The notes under the pieces: model-generated | The model's input: only the letters and a program-made list of their open reading frames with translations | What the model was told of the DNA's origin: nothing | Database searches by the model: none | Translations under genes and position numbers: made by a program | NCBI GenBank assembly: GCA_946699065.1 | Contig: CAMPDV010000897.1 | Location: 105,299-169,298 of the forward strand | Direction: 5' to 3' | DNA: 64,000 bases | Origin: Loxodes magnus | Lineage: Eukaryota > Ciliophora > Karyorelictea > Loxodida > Loxodidae | In this document: piece by piece, positions 39,265 through 49,779 of the stretch | Layout: each line of letters starts with the position of its first letter | How positions within the stretch are numbered: position 1 is the first letter of the stretch

Positions 39265-42200
39265 ATGCATTCATTGCTGTTTATCTTCTGACTTATAAAT
39301 CAGGTAAATTCCTTTAATCTTCTCGTAATAAGCTCACCACATACTATTCCTTATATAATGAACTCAGTTTGCTAATATATTTATGTAAGTAAGTTCAATC
39401 ATACTAACTTCATACCTATTCCTCTTACTTTGTAGAATCTTAACTTTAGTGTGGAGTTAATTGAGCAAAAGATGTAGAATTCTGGAATATTAGGTATTAT
39501 CGATTTGACTTTCAATCTTTTGTATACTTAAAAACTCTCTCAGTTGAGTAATCAGTTACTCTTCGTGGCATATAGATCAGATAAATACCATCCGAAGGAA
39601 AATGTTTACTGAGTAATGCCAAGTTACTAGGAAGAAGGTAAAGCTTTATAGACTTTATTAAAGGAATTGTAGTTCAGAAAAATTACCTATGTTAGCTAAT
39701 AAGAAGCTAGATTTTACAAAGCGTAAGAGTTTTTCAGCGAAGGATCCCACTTTATCAGCCAATCAGCAAATATTCCTCTAAACTCTTATTATGGATTAAA
39801 CCAAAATAGCTGCAATAATAGTTATATCTAAAAAAGACTTTTAGTTGAAATTCCAATCGCAGTTAGAGTATGAGGATCTTCAATCATTTTGATGTAAGCA
39901 GATGTATGTTGACAAGCTTATATTCTTACTTTCTCTACTTTCTATAAAATGGCAGGAGATTAATATGCCTGAATTATAGGATTAGAATCCTCTAATCTAA
40001 TAAATCCAGATATAACTTACTTAGTGCATAATAGATCTAAAATTCATATAGGTATATTAGATAATGGAATGATAGCTCTTACTCCTAAACAATTCATCCC
40101 TAAAAGCTATTTCGAACTAACTGGCTACTACATTTAATATCTACTTTCACTCTTTGATTTTTTAAATAGTCTGAATAAATAGAACTAAGCTACCAGTTTT
40201 AAATAGCTATTTAACCAGTTTAAAAGTAGAATGTTCGGTAATTAGAGGTAGCTAAACTAAGAGTTCTCGGTTTATAATCTTTAGGATAAAATTCCTGTTT
40301 AAATTTATTAAATTAAAGGCTAATCAATTATATCCACTGCAGATGTTATATACCCTGGACCTAGCTTAAAACCTCCTCCTGAAATTTAAACTGTTGAAAT
40401 GTCTTACTCGACTAATGATAAAGAGCCATATGGTGCAGCTAATTACTTTCCTATTATACTCCCTCCTTTACATATTCCATGCATAGTCGATTTTATTAAC
40501 AAAGATAAATAAATTTTGAAAAGTTAGCAACTGAAAGCAAATTCGTTCTCGTATGGTGGATTTTATTATAATTTGAACTATACTTTACAAACGTTTATTG
40601 AAGGCTACTTTAATCTAGGAGTTGGACATTAGGGAAGTATTGTAATCATAAGCTGATTACCTGCATACAAAGTTCTACAAGCAATGGGAATAGAAATTCC
40701 ATATATTTATTCAAGTAGAGAAGATTTGTTGTAGAGCACTCAGTAATATGCTAATGTTATTAACAATTATATGTCCTGATAGATAGTTACAAATATATAT
40801 ATTAAGTATTTAGAAAAAAATAACTGAAACAAATTTGGTTTAATATCTGAATAAATTGAACCCTCTAACTAATAGATGCATAATAAGACTAGACAATGAA
40901 TTTAGTTGAATGGCAAGCAAATTCTTAATGATAATGAAACTACGTTTTACGATATGAACTAAACTAGAAATTAGACTAATTATGATATATTAGCTAAATA
41001 AATTTTAGAAAGAGAAATTAGAATTATTATAGGATTCCCTGCTATCAATTCCGTTTGGAGACTAGCAAATAAGATTATTGACCTGGGATGAAAATCTGGT
41101 GATACTGAATTTCTTTTAATTTATACTGCTAATGTAATTGAAAATAATGCTTAAGATTCTAAACAGCTGAAAAAAGTGAGAAAGCTTTTGTAAGGATCTA
41201 TCACTATTACTCCTACTGAGTATATAGGAGAGCTGGGATAGTAAATGATACAGGTATAATAAGAATGTGCTAACATCAGCATTTCGCCTTGCTATTATGT
41301 AGAGTAACCTCTTATCATAGCACATGGAATTCAAAGCTGCATTGAAGAAGGTTAAGACTATTATGACTCAAAAACTCTTTCTTATCACATTAGATATAAA
41401 AAATTAACAGGATGTAGTGGAACTATAAAATTCAAATAAAACGAAAATTTTAGAGATAACCTTAACTGTAACTTTATCAATAATATTTACGATGAAAACT
41501 AAAATCTACATTTAATCCCTTTTCTTGAATATTGCTCTACTTGTGCTATAGTTTGAAATTAACTTGCTCCATATAACTATTGAAATGATAATTCTACTAG
41601 CCCTTTATCAGATTCTTTCCCTATTTATGATGATAATTGTGACTTTACTGAAAGATGAGTTTCTGAGTTTAAGGAAGGTTATAAAGTAGATTTAATTGCT
41701 ATGCTTACTATTCTGACATATTCATTTATTACTCTTTTAATTGGCTTAAAATTGTGAAATAAAACAAGCTACTAAAAAATAGTCGAGGAAGTCTGAATGT
41801 CAAATGATGATTAAGAATTTATATTTACTCTTATAATTTAGTTCGTTCAATTTTTAGCTATTGGTCCTAATTTAGATGCTTTATTTCCTAAAGAAGTAGA
41901 TATCTTAATTTAGACTTTTATATTAGACTTAGTAAATTACAAGTTCCCTATTATTTTTAACTGAATTGTTTATTTTTCTTTTGGTTCAATTGCAGTTATT
42001 ACCATTATTTTTATTATAGCTTTCTTATGCAGATTTGAAGTAGTTTTTGAAGAAAGGTTTAGCTTTTTAAGATGAATAGGAAATCTTTCCTATAGCTTAA
42101 CTTAATCATTGATAGAAATTACTTTTCTTCCTATTCTTTTTATTTTAACTGAGCCATTTTAGTGTCTTTATGGTCGTGATAACAACTTAAGTTCTTCTTT

Positions 42201-43380
42201 GAGTTGGGATGAAAGCTTTCTAATTTTTGATTGTTCACTGTCATGCTCTTCAAAATTTCATATAATGACCATAATATTTTCAAGTATCATCTTAAGTTTC
42301 TACCTACCTTTAGTTATGCTAATTTAGCCTCATTGATAAGACTTACACGAGCACTTACATATAAAGCAATAATCTAAATTCATTTTACTAAGAGTTTACT
42401 TCTAAGTTCTTATCAATGTTTTAAACCGATTGACTAAAGAAAAATATAGCATATTTCAAGGATTTTTTTATTCAGCCTCAACATTTACATTCGCTATACT
42501 GATTTACTTAATAAAGCCATACTCATTCATGAAAGTAAATGCAATACAGTTAATGCTATTTCTTCTTGTTTCTTATATTTCCTTATTAGCAACTATAGGG
42601 CTAATATACGAAGATTCTTAAGCTCCTTTTATATCCTTTATTATAGGTACTATTATCATAGCTTTATTTGGAGTCTTATATTAGAGATAATTTCCTAATT
42701 ACCTAAAGCAGTATAAGCCAGACTTAATTAAGTTATTTAGATTTGCTTTTAGACCTTGGGCAAATGCAAGTTTGTTAGCTGATCATATAAACATATAGAA
42801 GACTAGAACTTCTGAAATGAGAAAAATATTGCTAGTAAATGTAAGAAGAGCTTCTACGATAAAGGAAAGGGAATTTAAAGAATCCTTACTGAGAATTAGA
42901 TAAAACTCTTTATTGGATATCAAGAACTAAATAGCTTAAGAAGAAGATAATTTAGACTGAGATCAAGAAAGTGGATAAAAAACTGACAAGTAAGAGTAAA
43001 ATGATATTTAAGAGTAAAAATGTTTTAGTAGCAAAGACAAAGAGTAATTGATAGTAAAGAAGTAGATACTCTAAAATGATAGTTAAATAGAAAATTCTAT
43101 GTTGGACGAAACTAAAGATGTAATAAAATTTCATAGCGAACTTTAGCTTGAAAAAGAAGAATAAATTTAAAGTGAAGTTTAACTTTAATAGAGTCAAGAA
43201 AAATAATAAGAGGATTAACCAAAAGAAGAGTAAATTATTGCATAGAAGCATTAAATGGAAGAATTATAGCCAGTCTTATAGAATGATGGTATTAGTTCAT
43301 AAATTATTTAATATCAATGTTTTTTCTCTATTCTTAATGTTGTTATTTTTTTAATATATTAACTAAGCAAGTAAATATGA
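39265..43380 (+). CDS. Class C GPCR-like receptor with two Venus-flytrap domains, copy 2
   Basis: 1371 codons with the same start context and spacing as copy 1. A signal peptide (Met-His-Ser-Leu-Leu) is followed by a first Venus-flytrap domain (~17-375; Tyr-Trp-Val-Met-Pro-Ser-Tyr near the hinge) and a second (~376-740; Leu-Gly-Trp-Lys-Ser-Gly with Trp as TGA, and Thr-Gly-Cys-Ser-Gly-Thr-Ile near its end). A Cys linker precedes hydrophobic segments near 810-831, 853-870, 894-925, 948-965, 998-1020, 1063-1082, 1093-1115 and 1120-1140, then a Gln/Glu-rich tail. This is the layout of GABA-B/metabotropic-type receptors except for the doubled ligand-binding domain. Only seven of the eight segments may span the membrane. 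The last ~27 codons are not shared with copies 1 and 3: the duplication ends inside the gene and the frame runs on through a hydrophobic stretch to TGA 43378. The product may therefore be altered, or the gene no longer functional. Confidence 0.82.
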
Positions 43381-43497
43381 GATGTAGTAGTTATGTATAT
43401 TTTCTCTTATTTTAATGATAAATTGATAATCAAAACGATTTTATATAAAATTAAATGTTAAACGTTCTTATAGGTATTTCATCCTATCTCTCGTCAA

Positions 43498-43517
43498 CCT
43501 CTAGATTAATCTAGAGG
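43498..43517 (-). other. 3'-terminal palindromic hairpin of B-type copy 1
   Basis: CCTCTAGATTAATCTAGAGG is a perfect 20-base palindrome. It corresponds to the 10-bp stem with 4-base loop at 49704-49727 in the second copy. Confidence 0.8.
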
Positions 43518-43621
43518 CTATATAGAAAATTTGTAAATCTATATAGCTCATCGCCTTACTATACATGTAGTTCTTGAATTATTCATTGTGCTTAAATATT
43601 TTCTGCGGAAATTCAAGTAAC

Positions 43622-43930
43622 TCACCGCTCAAATAAGTGTTAAAAATGTATTATTATTTGCTTCTTTTTTTGGTGTTTGTTGCTCACTTTTTGAGTGGGG
43701 CATCGTAAAAATACTTTTGTAGATTCTCCCATCTTGATTACACCATAATTTTTGAGTCTTGATCTCTCTATTTCTGTATTATTTCTTTAATTACTAAAAT
43801 TTTTTGCAGTTTCTACACAAATACTACCAGCTGCTACAGCAACAATATATTCTCCTAGGTTTTTATTTTTATTAGGTGATTACTGTTTATAAGTTCCTCG
43901 TTCATTTTCAGTATTCATTTCAATGCCCAT
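43622..43930 (-). pseudogene. B-type element ORF, C-terminal part
   Basis: A 102-codon frame from Met-Gly-Ile-Glu-Met-Asn ends at TGA 43622. It is rich in Asn, Lys and Gln and contains Cys-Pro-Thr-Gln-Lys. The frame upstream (from Met-Ser-Glu-Met at 44370) is protein-like in a different phase, so the two probably formed one ORF separated by a frameshift near 43945. Only this half is free of interruptions. Confidence 0.45.
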
Positions 43931-43945
43931 ATTGTGATCAGCTAG

Positions 43946-44640
43946 GTTTTGCTAGCTTTAATTGATCTTCTAGCTCTATTGGATGCTTCAATATTCTGAT
44001 TTTGGTCTTTAACCCTCTTTACTTGGGAACTTGTCTGAATGAACCCCTCTCGCTTGTAGTTCCATAAAGATTCCTCTCACTCTCCTAAAAAACCATTCTC
44101 AATTCAAGCATAATTAAAATTCGTGTTAGATCTACTCCATCATCTTAATATTCTCTTTTGGAGTTCCTTAACCTCTTCCTTGAGGCTCAGCGCCATTTTT
44201 ACGCGCTGTTCCATGCTTATATGTCCAGAAGGATTGAATTCTGAGACCTCTTGGTTTAAGGCGGACTTTGTCTATTTTTTCGGCTTCTCCTCAAAAGTAG
44301 ATGCTATTGCATCATGGATCGTTTTTTGCAGCTTTTTAGTCTCCTCATAATTCTGCTACATTTCGGACATCTATCTTCTAGAGTGGCGAAGAATCTTTTT
44401 CTGAAGTAATATATCTTTTTATCTTTTTATCTTTGTAGTCCATGAATTATTCTTTCGCTTAGAAATGCTTTTTTCTTTTTACTTACATATGTTTCCAAAT
44501 TTTTTGCAATATTATCTCTCTCTTTTAGTATTAGTTGAAGTTTTCTAATCTTTTTATTCTTCTACTTCTTCGGTAGTTTCAATACTTTTATTTGAAGTTA
44601 TGATGAAGCGTCTTTTACACAGATACGTTCGAGAGTTATA
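43946..44640 (-). pseudogene. B-type element ORF, N-terminal and middle parts, frameshifted
   Basis: It contains a Met-Ser-Glu-Met-Gln-Gln start at 44370 followed by a charged helical region with Leu-Lys-Glu-Glu-Val-Lys-Glu-Leu-Gln, a likely coiled coil matching B-type copy 2. Upstream of it a segment starting Asp-Ala-Thr-Thr-Ile-Thr-Leu-Glu-Arg also matches copy 2 (Asp-Ala-Ile-Ile-Glu-Thr-Leu-Glu-Arg), but there it lies downstream, so segment order differs. Basic coiled-coil proteins of this sort occur as ORF1 products of non-LTR elements; here that is an inference. Confidence 0.45.
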
Positions 44641-45655
44641 GTAGTAGCATCTCAAGATAGTTTATTGAAACTACTAGAAGAAATAGATCAAAAGAAGAGG
44701 TAAGTTAAGGTACTACTAAAAGAGCAAGTATATAGTAAAAATTTGTAGATATATAAGAGAAAAAGATAAAAATATTATCTATGCGAAAGAATATTTCAAG
44801 GACATATATATATCAAAAAGAAGAGTTACTTTGACTTAAAAACTTTTCTTTTTAGTTTCTAATCCTAAAGGTAGGAGAAAAAGAGATTGAAATACCTCCA
44901 AAAGCAAATGCACTTAATTTTGGCCTGAATTAAAATAAATAAATTTAATAAAATATCTCTTTATTTAAACATATTTAAATAACTTTAGCTATTATAACAA
45001 AACTAGTCATTTAGCATTATTAATTTAATTTTAGTTTAGTCTTCATAATTTAAAATTTCACTTTTAAAAGATTTTGAATGAAAAAATACTTTTATTCTGA
45101 AAACCTAATTCTTTATTATTTATATAATAGATCATTATAAATCCATAAGTAGATATTTAATGCTAGAATAATTTCTAAGGCTGAGAGGATATAAAAGTTT
45201 ATAAATATGCTAAATGAATTAAAGTTAAATGTTTAATATCATTTTAACCTAAAAGGAGAGACTTATTGAAAGTCTCAAAAAATTTAGTGCAATCATTTTA
45301 AATTAATATCACTAAGTTTATCCTAATAATGGATAGCTTGATAAAAGGAATTGTATGATAGAATTTTAGAGATAGAAGTGAATAAATAATCAAAATAGTT
45401 ATTTTTAATTTAAAGTAATAATAAGAGGAAAGAAATTATTAAAGTGGAATTTACAAATTTATAAATATTCTAATAGTTGAAAATTTTAAAAATACTTTAA
45501 AATTCTTAAATTTATTTAAAGGAAATGTAATATTTAGCCTTTTAGGTTAAAAGAAAAATAATTGAATAAACATAAAAACTTAAAATTATTATAAAATAAT
45601 TTATTGTTCAATTACCAAGAGTAGTTTAAATATTGATTATGAATTAATAGAACAT

Positions 45656-45710
45656 ATAGGTGGGTTCAAAACTTACCATTGATCAACGCCAAGTGACAAT
45701 CGGTATAGAA
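45656..45710 (+). mobile_element. Possible minimal A-type remnant
   Basis: A start-like ATAGGTGGG and a core ACCATTGAT...CAAGTGAC resemble the ends of A-type units. It lies in a ~100-bp stretch missing from the left arm. Confidence 0.3.
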
Positions 45711-45995
45711 AATTGGATAAGTTAGATAACTTTAAATAAATATTTACTTGCTAGAAATTGCAACTCTTCATTAAATCCTTTATAAATAGATACTTACATA
45801 ATAAATCTATTGCAACTTTCCTAAAAGAAAGAAAACAGAAATTTTTATAAAATTCCATTTCAAATTACTCAAATCTTAGAAAAAACTATCTAATTTTAAA
45901 GTCCAATGAGTCAATTGTAACTTTTTCTCTTTTTAGGATAAAATAAACTTCTAACTAATTTATATTAATTAGTATTTTTATTTACATAATTTAAA

Positions 45996-46290
45996 TAGGG
46001 TGGGCCTTGTCTCTAAAGGTTACGATAAAATTCTCCAAAGATGAACTAACTCAGAAGCAAACCTTCTAAGTTTTGGACCAGACTAATCTCTTCATCATGG
46101 GTTGGAAATTTACCTGTAATCACCTGTTGGCGTCCTGTGCTTTTGAGAATTGGAACCTCAAACTTGCCCACAATTAGAAGAGAAGATACAAAGGCGAAAT
46201 TGGGAATTTAAAGACTTTAAAATTGACTTCTTATAGTGCTGCGTACCATTGAAGTGTTACGCTCACTTTAATCAAAGTATTTTTTTTACT
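45996..46290 (+). mobile_element. A-type unit 1 (SINE-like or 5'-truncated LINE end)
   Basis: It starts with TAAATAGGGTGG (shared with the unit at 48582), is clearly GC-richer than its surroundings, and ends with a conserved hairpin plus T-rich tail. One frame is open for ~85 codons and ends Ser-Ala-Ala-Tyr-His-TGA at 46250, with the TGA inside the hairpin loop. It contains Cys-Asn-His-Leu-Leu-Ala-Ser-Cys, reminiscent of the Cys/His C-terminal finger of LINE reverse transcriptases. The match is short, so a SINE with a chance open frame is also possible. Similarity to the second unit in protein phase favours real coding ancestry. Confidence 0.55.
46241..46262 (+). other. A-type terminal hairpin with embedded stop codon
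   Basis: GCGTA pairs with TACGC around CCATTGAAGTGT. The TGA stop of the A-type frame (46250-46252) lies in the loop. Confidence 0.55.
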
Positions 46291-46305
46291 CTATTATATA
46301 AAAGA

Positions 46306-46640
46306 ATGGTACCTAAGAAATAATAGACCTCTATTAATACTTTCATAAAAAACAGGTAGAATAGTATAATTTAACTGAATAGTCATCGAATTAAGATTAA
46401 GAAAAATAATCAAAATAAGCATTTGAATAATAAGTTAAATAGAAAATATCTAACTTACAGTAGGAACTAAAACAATATAGATAAAAATAGAATAAATAGA
46501 GTCCACTTTAAATAAATTGTAGCAAAGAATAAATTATGATTTCTCAGTAGTAGAAAAAACCATAAATTCAATCTAATAATAAATGAGTAACAAACTGAAT
46601 CAAATTACCTAACATTTTCAGGACATCCCTAATTTTTTTA
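46306..46640 (+). pseudogene. Gag-type remnant starting Met-Val-Pro-Lys-Lys-Gln-Gln
   Basis: The first codons match those of the intact Gag-type gene at 47593 and of the remnant at 51052 (Met-x-x-Lys-Lys-Gln-Gln, with TAA/TAG as the Gln codons). The sequence stays Asn/Lys/Gln-rich for ~110 codons. No zinc knuckle is seen, so it is probably 3'-truncated or decayed. It starts only ~15 bases after the tail of A-type unit 1. Confidence 0.5.
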
Positions 46641-47110
46641 ATCAGATCTCTAGATTTTCCATTAACAAATGAAATAAATTTAAGAATAACAAACATAATA
46701 ACTAGAATTAAATTAAAATTTATGGTATAAGCATAATCCATACTGATGGAAATTGAACCTAATACTGATCTATAATTCGTAAATAGGATAAGTCAACAAC
46801 TAAGAAGATCAAGATGCTGAATTTGTAAAAAATCACATTAAACGGAAAGGTGCTGGTAAAAGTATCATATATATAAGGAAAACAAAATACTTTAAGAAAA
46901 TAATTTTCTAGAACAAAAGAGTGCTTTAATATATAACCTGCAAAATCCTGAAAGATATACAAGAAGAAATACGGAAACTTAAAACTAAATGAAACAAATA
47001 ATGAAGGCTGGATAAGTAGATAAGGGTAGTAAACTAATGAAATCTTAAGTCGTCCTTTATTTAAGAAGAGACTGATCAAAATATTAGATGTTTTAAAGGC
47101 AAATTTTTAA
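46641..47110. other. Unassigned DNA within the retroposon cluster
   Basis: It may include the decayed remainder of the preceding Gag-type unit. No motif is recognised and the apparent antisense frame is not protein-like. Confidence 0.35.
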
Positions 47111-47143
47111 AACTACAAACTTAATTTTACTTTTTTTTAATAA

Positions 47144-47679
47144 AAAATGTTGAAAATGCTAAAAATTGGGATATATCTTTAAAAGATGCACAACAATATG
47201 TTTTTTTTGTTAAAAATAAAGACACATTTTTAAATACTGTTGGTATTTTCATAGAAAATAGAAATGAACAAGTCAAAGGATATGAAATGACATGACTAAG
47301 TTATAATGCTCGACAGAAGGAAGACTTTATAAGAAAAAGATATATGGTGGAGATTAATTACTATTATATATAAAAATGCTCAAAAAATAAGAACGAGACA
47401 AATACTTGGATCTAAATGAGATTGAAGCAAGATTCCTGTAATCAAAAAAAGTCAGATCTGCACAAGTCATTATGTAATAGAAGAAGTGAGAGATGAAGAA
47501 GATTTGAACAACTCTATTATTTTTTATACTCGATTAAGTGGTAAACCAAATAGAGATGAAACCACAATAATAAATTATTATTATTATATAAAATGGCTTC
47601 TAAGAAATAACAGAACTTTGAACAAAACATTTAAACAGGAAAATTCTCTAAAAAATAAAAAAGCGAAATAATTACAATG
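47144..47679 (+). pseudogene. Retroelement-type ORF remnant, frameshifted
   Basis: Three consecutive stretches of protein-like sequence occur in different phases. The first starts Asn-Val-Glu-Asn-Ala-Lys-Asn-Trp-Asp. The last runs Glu-Glu-Val-Arg-Asp-Glu-Glu-Asp-Leu to TGA at 47677. Its 3' part overlaps the start of the next Gag-type ORF in another phase, and an ATT microsatellite at ~47570-47590 marks what may be its own tail. The family is not recognised. Confidence 0.42.
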
Positions 47680-48330
47680 AGTGAAAGTGAGAAATATGAT
47701 TGATATGCTGAGCATTAACCACTTGGAAATCCAGAATTAAAAAAACTTCCGACACAAACTCAAATAGAAATAATATCTAAGTCATTAAAAGAGTTTATGT
47801 TTAAAAATAGATACCTCACTGATAAAGTAGAAAAATTAGAAAAACTAATAACGTCTTTACTTGAGAAACAATATTAATCATCATAAGAAATAGAAAACAA
47901 ACTGGAACAAAGAATTATTTAAATTTAATAATAAATTCAGGTAACGCCATTTTCGTTTTAACAGAATTAATCAGATCCTATGGAAATAGAAAATGAAGCC
48001 TCAAATTAAAATAAACAGTAAACGTTTATTTAAAATAAGTAGTAAATTTAAATTAAATAAGTGTTACAGGAATAATAGTTTAAAAGAAGAATAAAATGCT
48101 ACGTGTGCAACAAATAACACCAATGAAAATACTGCTACTAACTAAGCGAAATTTAAAGAAATAATAAATAAGATATTTTTAGAAAACTATTTAGGATATA
48201 TCAAACATAAAGCGGAAAAATTTATAGAAAAAAATTCTTTAATTCAAATCTTAATCCTTGGATAAATAATTAGGAATGCTAAGTGCAAGACCAAAACTAT
48301 TCAGAATATTAAAGGATGGTGCACTAATGA
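47593..48330 (+). CDS. Gag-like protein with CCHC-type zinc knuckle, open frame
   Basis: A single frame of 245 codons runs from Met-Ala-Ser-Lys-Lys-Gln-Gln to a TGA inside a hairpin. A Gln/Lys-rich N-terminus is followed by a Leu-heptad-like segment around Asp-Lys-Val-Glu-Lys-Leu-Glu-Lys, a Pro-Met-Glu-Ile-Glu-Asn block, a long Gln-rich stretch and a knuckle at residues 169-181 (CYVCNKQHQWKYC, CX2CX3HX4C; Trp is TGA). The intact frame and the conserved knuckle suggest recent activity or selection. As in the element at 23040, no enzyme is encoded. The unit probably ends near 48450 in an ATTATTATA tail. Confidence 0.68.
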
Positions 48331-48341
48331 AGTGCTACACC
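48319..48341 (+). other. Hairpin holding the Gag-type stop codon
   Basis: GGTG pairs with CACC around a loop that contains CACTAATGAAGTG. The TGA is at 48328-48330. The core resembles the terminal hairpin of A-type units. Confidence 0.55.
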
Positions 48342-48455
48342 GCCTAACTAAGCCTAGTAGAAATTCAAGACAAACTAATAGAGACAAGCTGATAGAATAG
48401 GTCAGATGGCTGACTACTAAGGCTTTAACAAAGCTTTAAACTTTTTTTTTTTTAA
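48331..48455 (+). other. 3' region of the Gag-type unit
   Basis: Mixed-composition sequence with several short inverted repeats (for example around GGCTGACTACTAAGGC), then a T run and ATTATTATA tail. I read it as a structured 3' UTR. Confidence 0.45.
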
Positions 48456-48581
48456 TTATTATTATAAAAGTAAAATATTAATTTTCCATTTAAAATTTTT
48501 CTCAGCAAGAAAATAAAAAAAATTTGACTTAAATTCAAAGATTTTTTATATAAGTTTATTAACTAATAATATATTTTTAAA

Positions 48582-48945
48582 TAGAGTGGAAAACCCTTTC
48601 CTTTGGATGCTGCTTTGGAAGCCCAGCAAGGCAACTAAAAAATGAGCGCGGACAGAGGATAAATCGGAGGAAGAAAAACCAATAACAAGAGAAGGAAGAC
48701 TTAACAAGCTGTAGAACTCTGAATGCCAGGAGGAAACTTTCTTCATCATAGGTCGGGGAAAGATGTGCCCGTAATCGCATATTGCATCCTATGCTTTGGA
48801 AGGAAAAATTACAGGGACGTACTGCAGGAAGATAAAACAAAGATAAAGAGACCCATAAAAAAAATTAAGACATTAAATAAAATTAATTTAAAGAGCTGCA
48901 CACCAACGAGAGTGCTACGTTCTCTATAATCCAATTTATTTATTA
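48582..48945 (+). mobile_element. A-type unit 2
   Basis: It starts with the same TAAATAG(A/G)GTGG as unit 1 and ends with the same hairpin and an ATTTATTATT tail. One frame reads ~105 codons (Trp-Met-Leu-Leu-Trp-Lys-Pro-Ser-Lys-Ala, later Ile-Ile-Gly-Arg-Gly-Lys-Met-Cys) into Arg-Ala-Ala-His-Gln followed by CGA where the other copies have TGA. The stop is therefore lost by a single base change. The stretch is among the GC-richest in the window. SINE or LINE 3' end remains open. Confidence 0.6.
48893..48923 (+). other. A-type terminal hairpin, stop mutated
   Basis: AGAGCTGCACACC and GTGCTACGTTCTCT form an imperfect stem. The loop holds CGA (48907-48909) in place of the usual TGA. Confidence 0.5.
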
Positions 48946-49632
48946 TTAATTATTTTTTAACTAATAAGTAAAGAGATTTTTTATTTATTTTATTGATTAA
49001 TAATTTATAGCTTATAAATAAATTTTTTTTGTTTTAAGATAAACTTTAATACTTTTTAAATTTAGTGCTATAAAAAAGAGCGAAATTAATAATTATTAAC
49101 TAGATAAGTAATTTCATCTTATTTAAAGGATTTAATTTTTTAAAAATAGGAAAGTTTATTTGAAAGTGCCTTTAGACATAATTAAATAAGCTTATAAATA
49201 GATTTAATAAACTAGATAAAACTCTATGAAGTTTGCTATCTATTTAAAATATTAAATAAACTTATCTATTTAAAAGGGTTATCTTAAAACTAAGAAGGTT
49301 TGCCGAAACTGTCATTCCTTAATTTTCAAATTTTATTTTTTTCTATGATATTTGATTATTTTATTTATTCAAAAGACTTAAAATTTTATCTTTTATTATT
49401 ATTATATTTTTATTCAAATTACTTATTTCAATTATTTATTTAATTTTTCTTAAAAGAACAAATTAGTCGTATATTTAAAAAATTTGATCGATAAATTAAA
49501 TTTAAGTTGAAATATTTTTGTTCACTTTTTATTGAAAATTTTTTCTCTATATAATATCTTTTTAGCCAAATTAGCGTAAAAATTATATTTATAGATGTAT
49601 TTATTTTAGTAATTAATCAACTTATATAGCCT

Positions 49633-49641
49633 AAGTATAAA
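49633..49641 (+). repeat. Target-site duplication of B-type copy 2, left (9 bp)
   Basis: AAGTATAAA recurs at 50552-50560. The uninterrupted site is visible in the left inverted-repeat arm at about 33830-33845, which has a single copy. Confidence 0.8.
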
Positions 49642-49703
49642 ATCTTACAAATACAAAATTAAATGTTTGGCGTTTTTAGAGGTATTTCAAACTCTTCCTC
49701 GCC

Positions 49704-49727
49704 AGCCTCTAGATTGCTCTAGAGGCT
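49704..49727 (-). other. 3'-terminal hairpin of B-type copy 2
   Basis: AGCCTCTAGA / TCTAGAGGCT stem of 10 bp with loop TTGC. It matches the palindrome at 43498-43517; the loop differs while the stem is preserved. Confidence 0.8.
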
Positions 49728-49779
49728 AAATATAAATTTTAAATGTCTCTGCAACTCTTCTCCTTGCTATGAATACTTT

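Larger units (their letters stand above)
37046..43302 (+). repeat. Left copy of a ~6.3 kb direct segmental duplication carrying the receptor gene
   Basis: It matches about 53370-59630 in the same orientation, with a spacing of about 16.3 kb. Similarity is patchy: moderate at 37046-37860, high at 37870-38170, nearly identical at 38170-38665, diverged at 38670-39230, then very similar through the receptor gene. The right breakpoint falls in the coding tail just after 43300. Confidence 0.85.
43450..44940 (-). mobile_element. B-type element, copy 1 (boundaries approximate)
   Basis: On the minus strand it carries basic, helical protein sequence and ends in a near-palindromic hairpin followed by ACATTTAATTTT, exactly as in B-type copy 2 at 49642-50551. 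A shared peptide, (Val/Asp)-Leu-x-Glu-Glu-Val-Lys-x-Leu, confirms the relationship. It interrupts the junction between the receptor duplication and the right inverted arm, which resumes at about 44940. I could not identify a target-site duplication, so the 5' boundary is uncertain. Confidence 0.65.

Noticed and set aside
46759-47079. Phe/Tyr-rich minus-strand frame of ~106 codons
   Set aside because: No motif, AT-driven composition, and inside a retroposon cluster whose recognisable ORFs are on the plus strand.
48577-48929. Three overlapping standard-code frames in a GC-richer patch
   Set aside because: They are phases of A-type unit 2; only the phase ending at Ala-Ala-His-Gln matches the other units.
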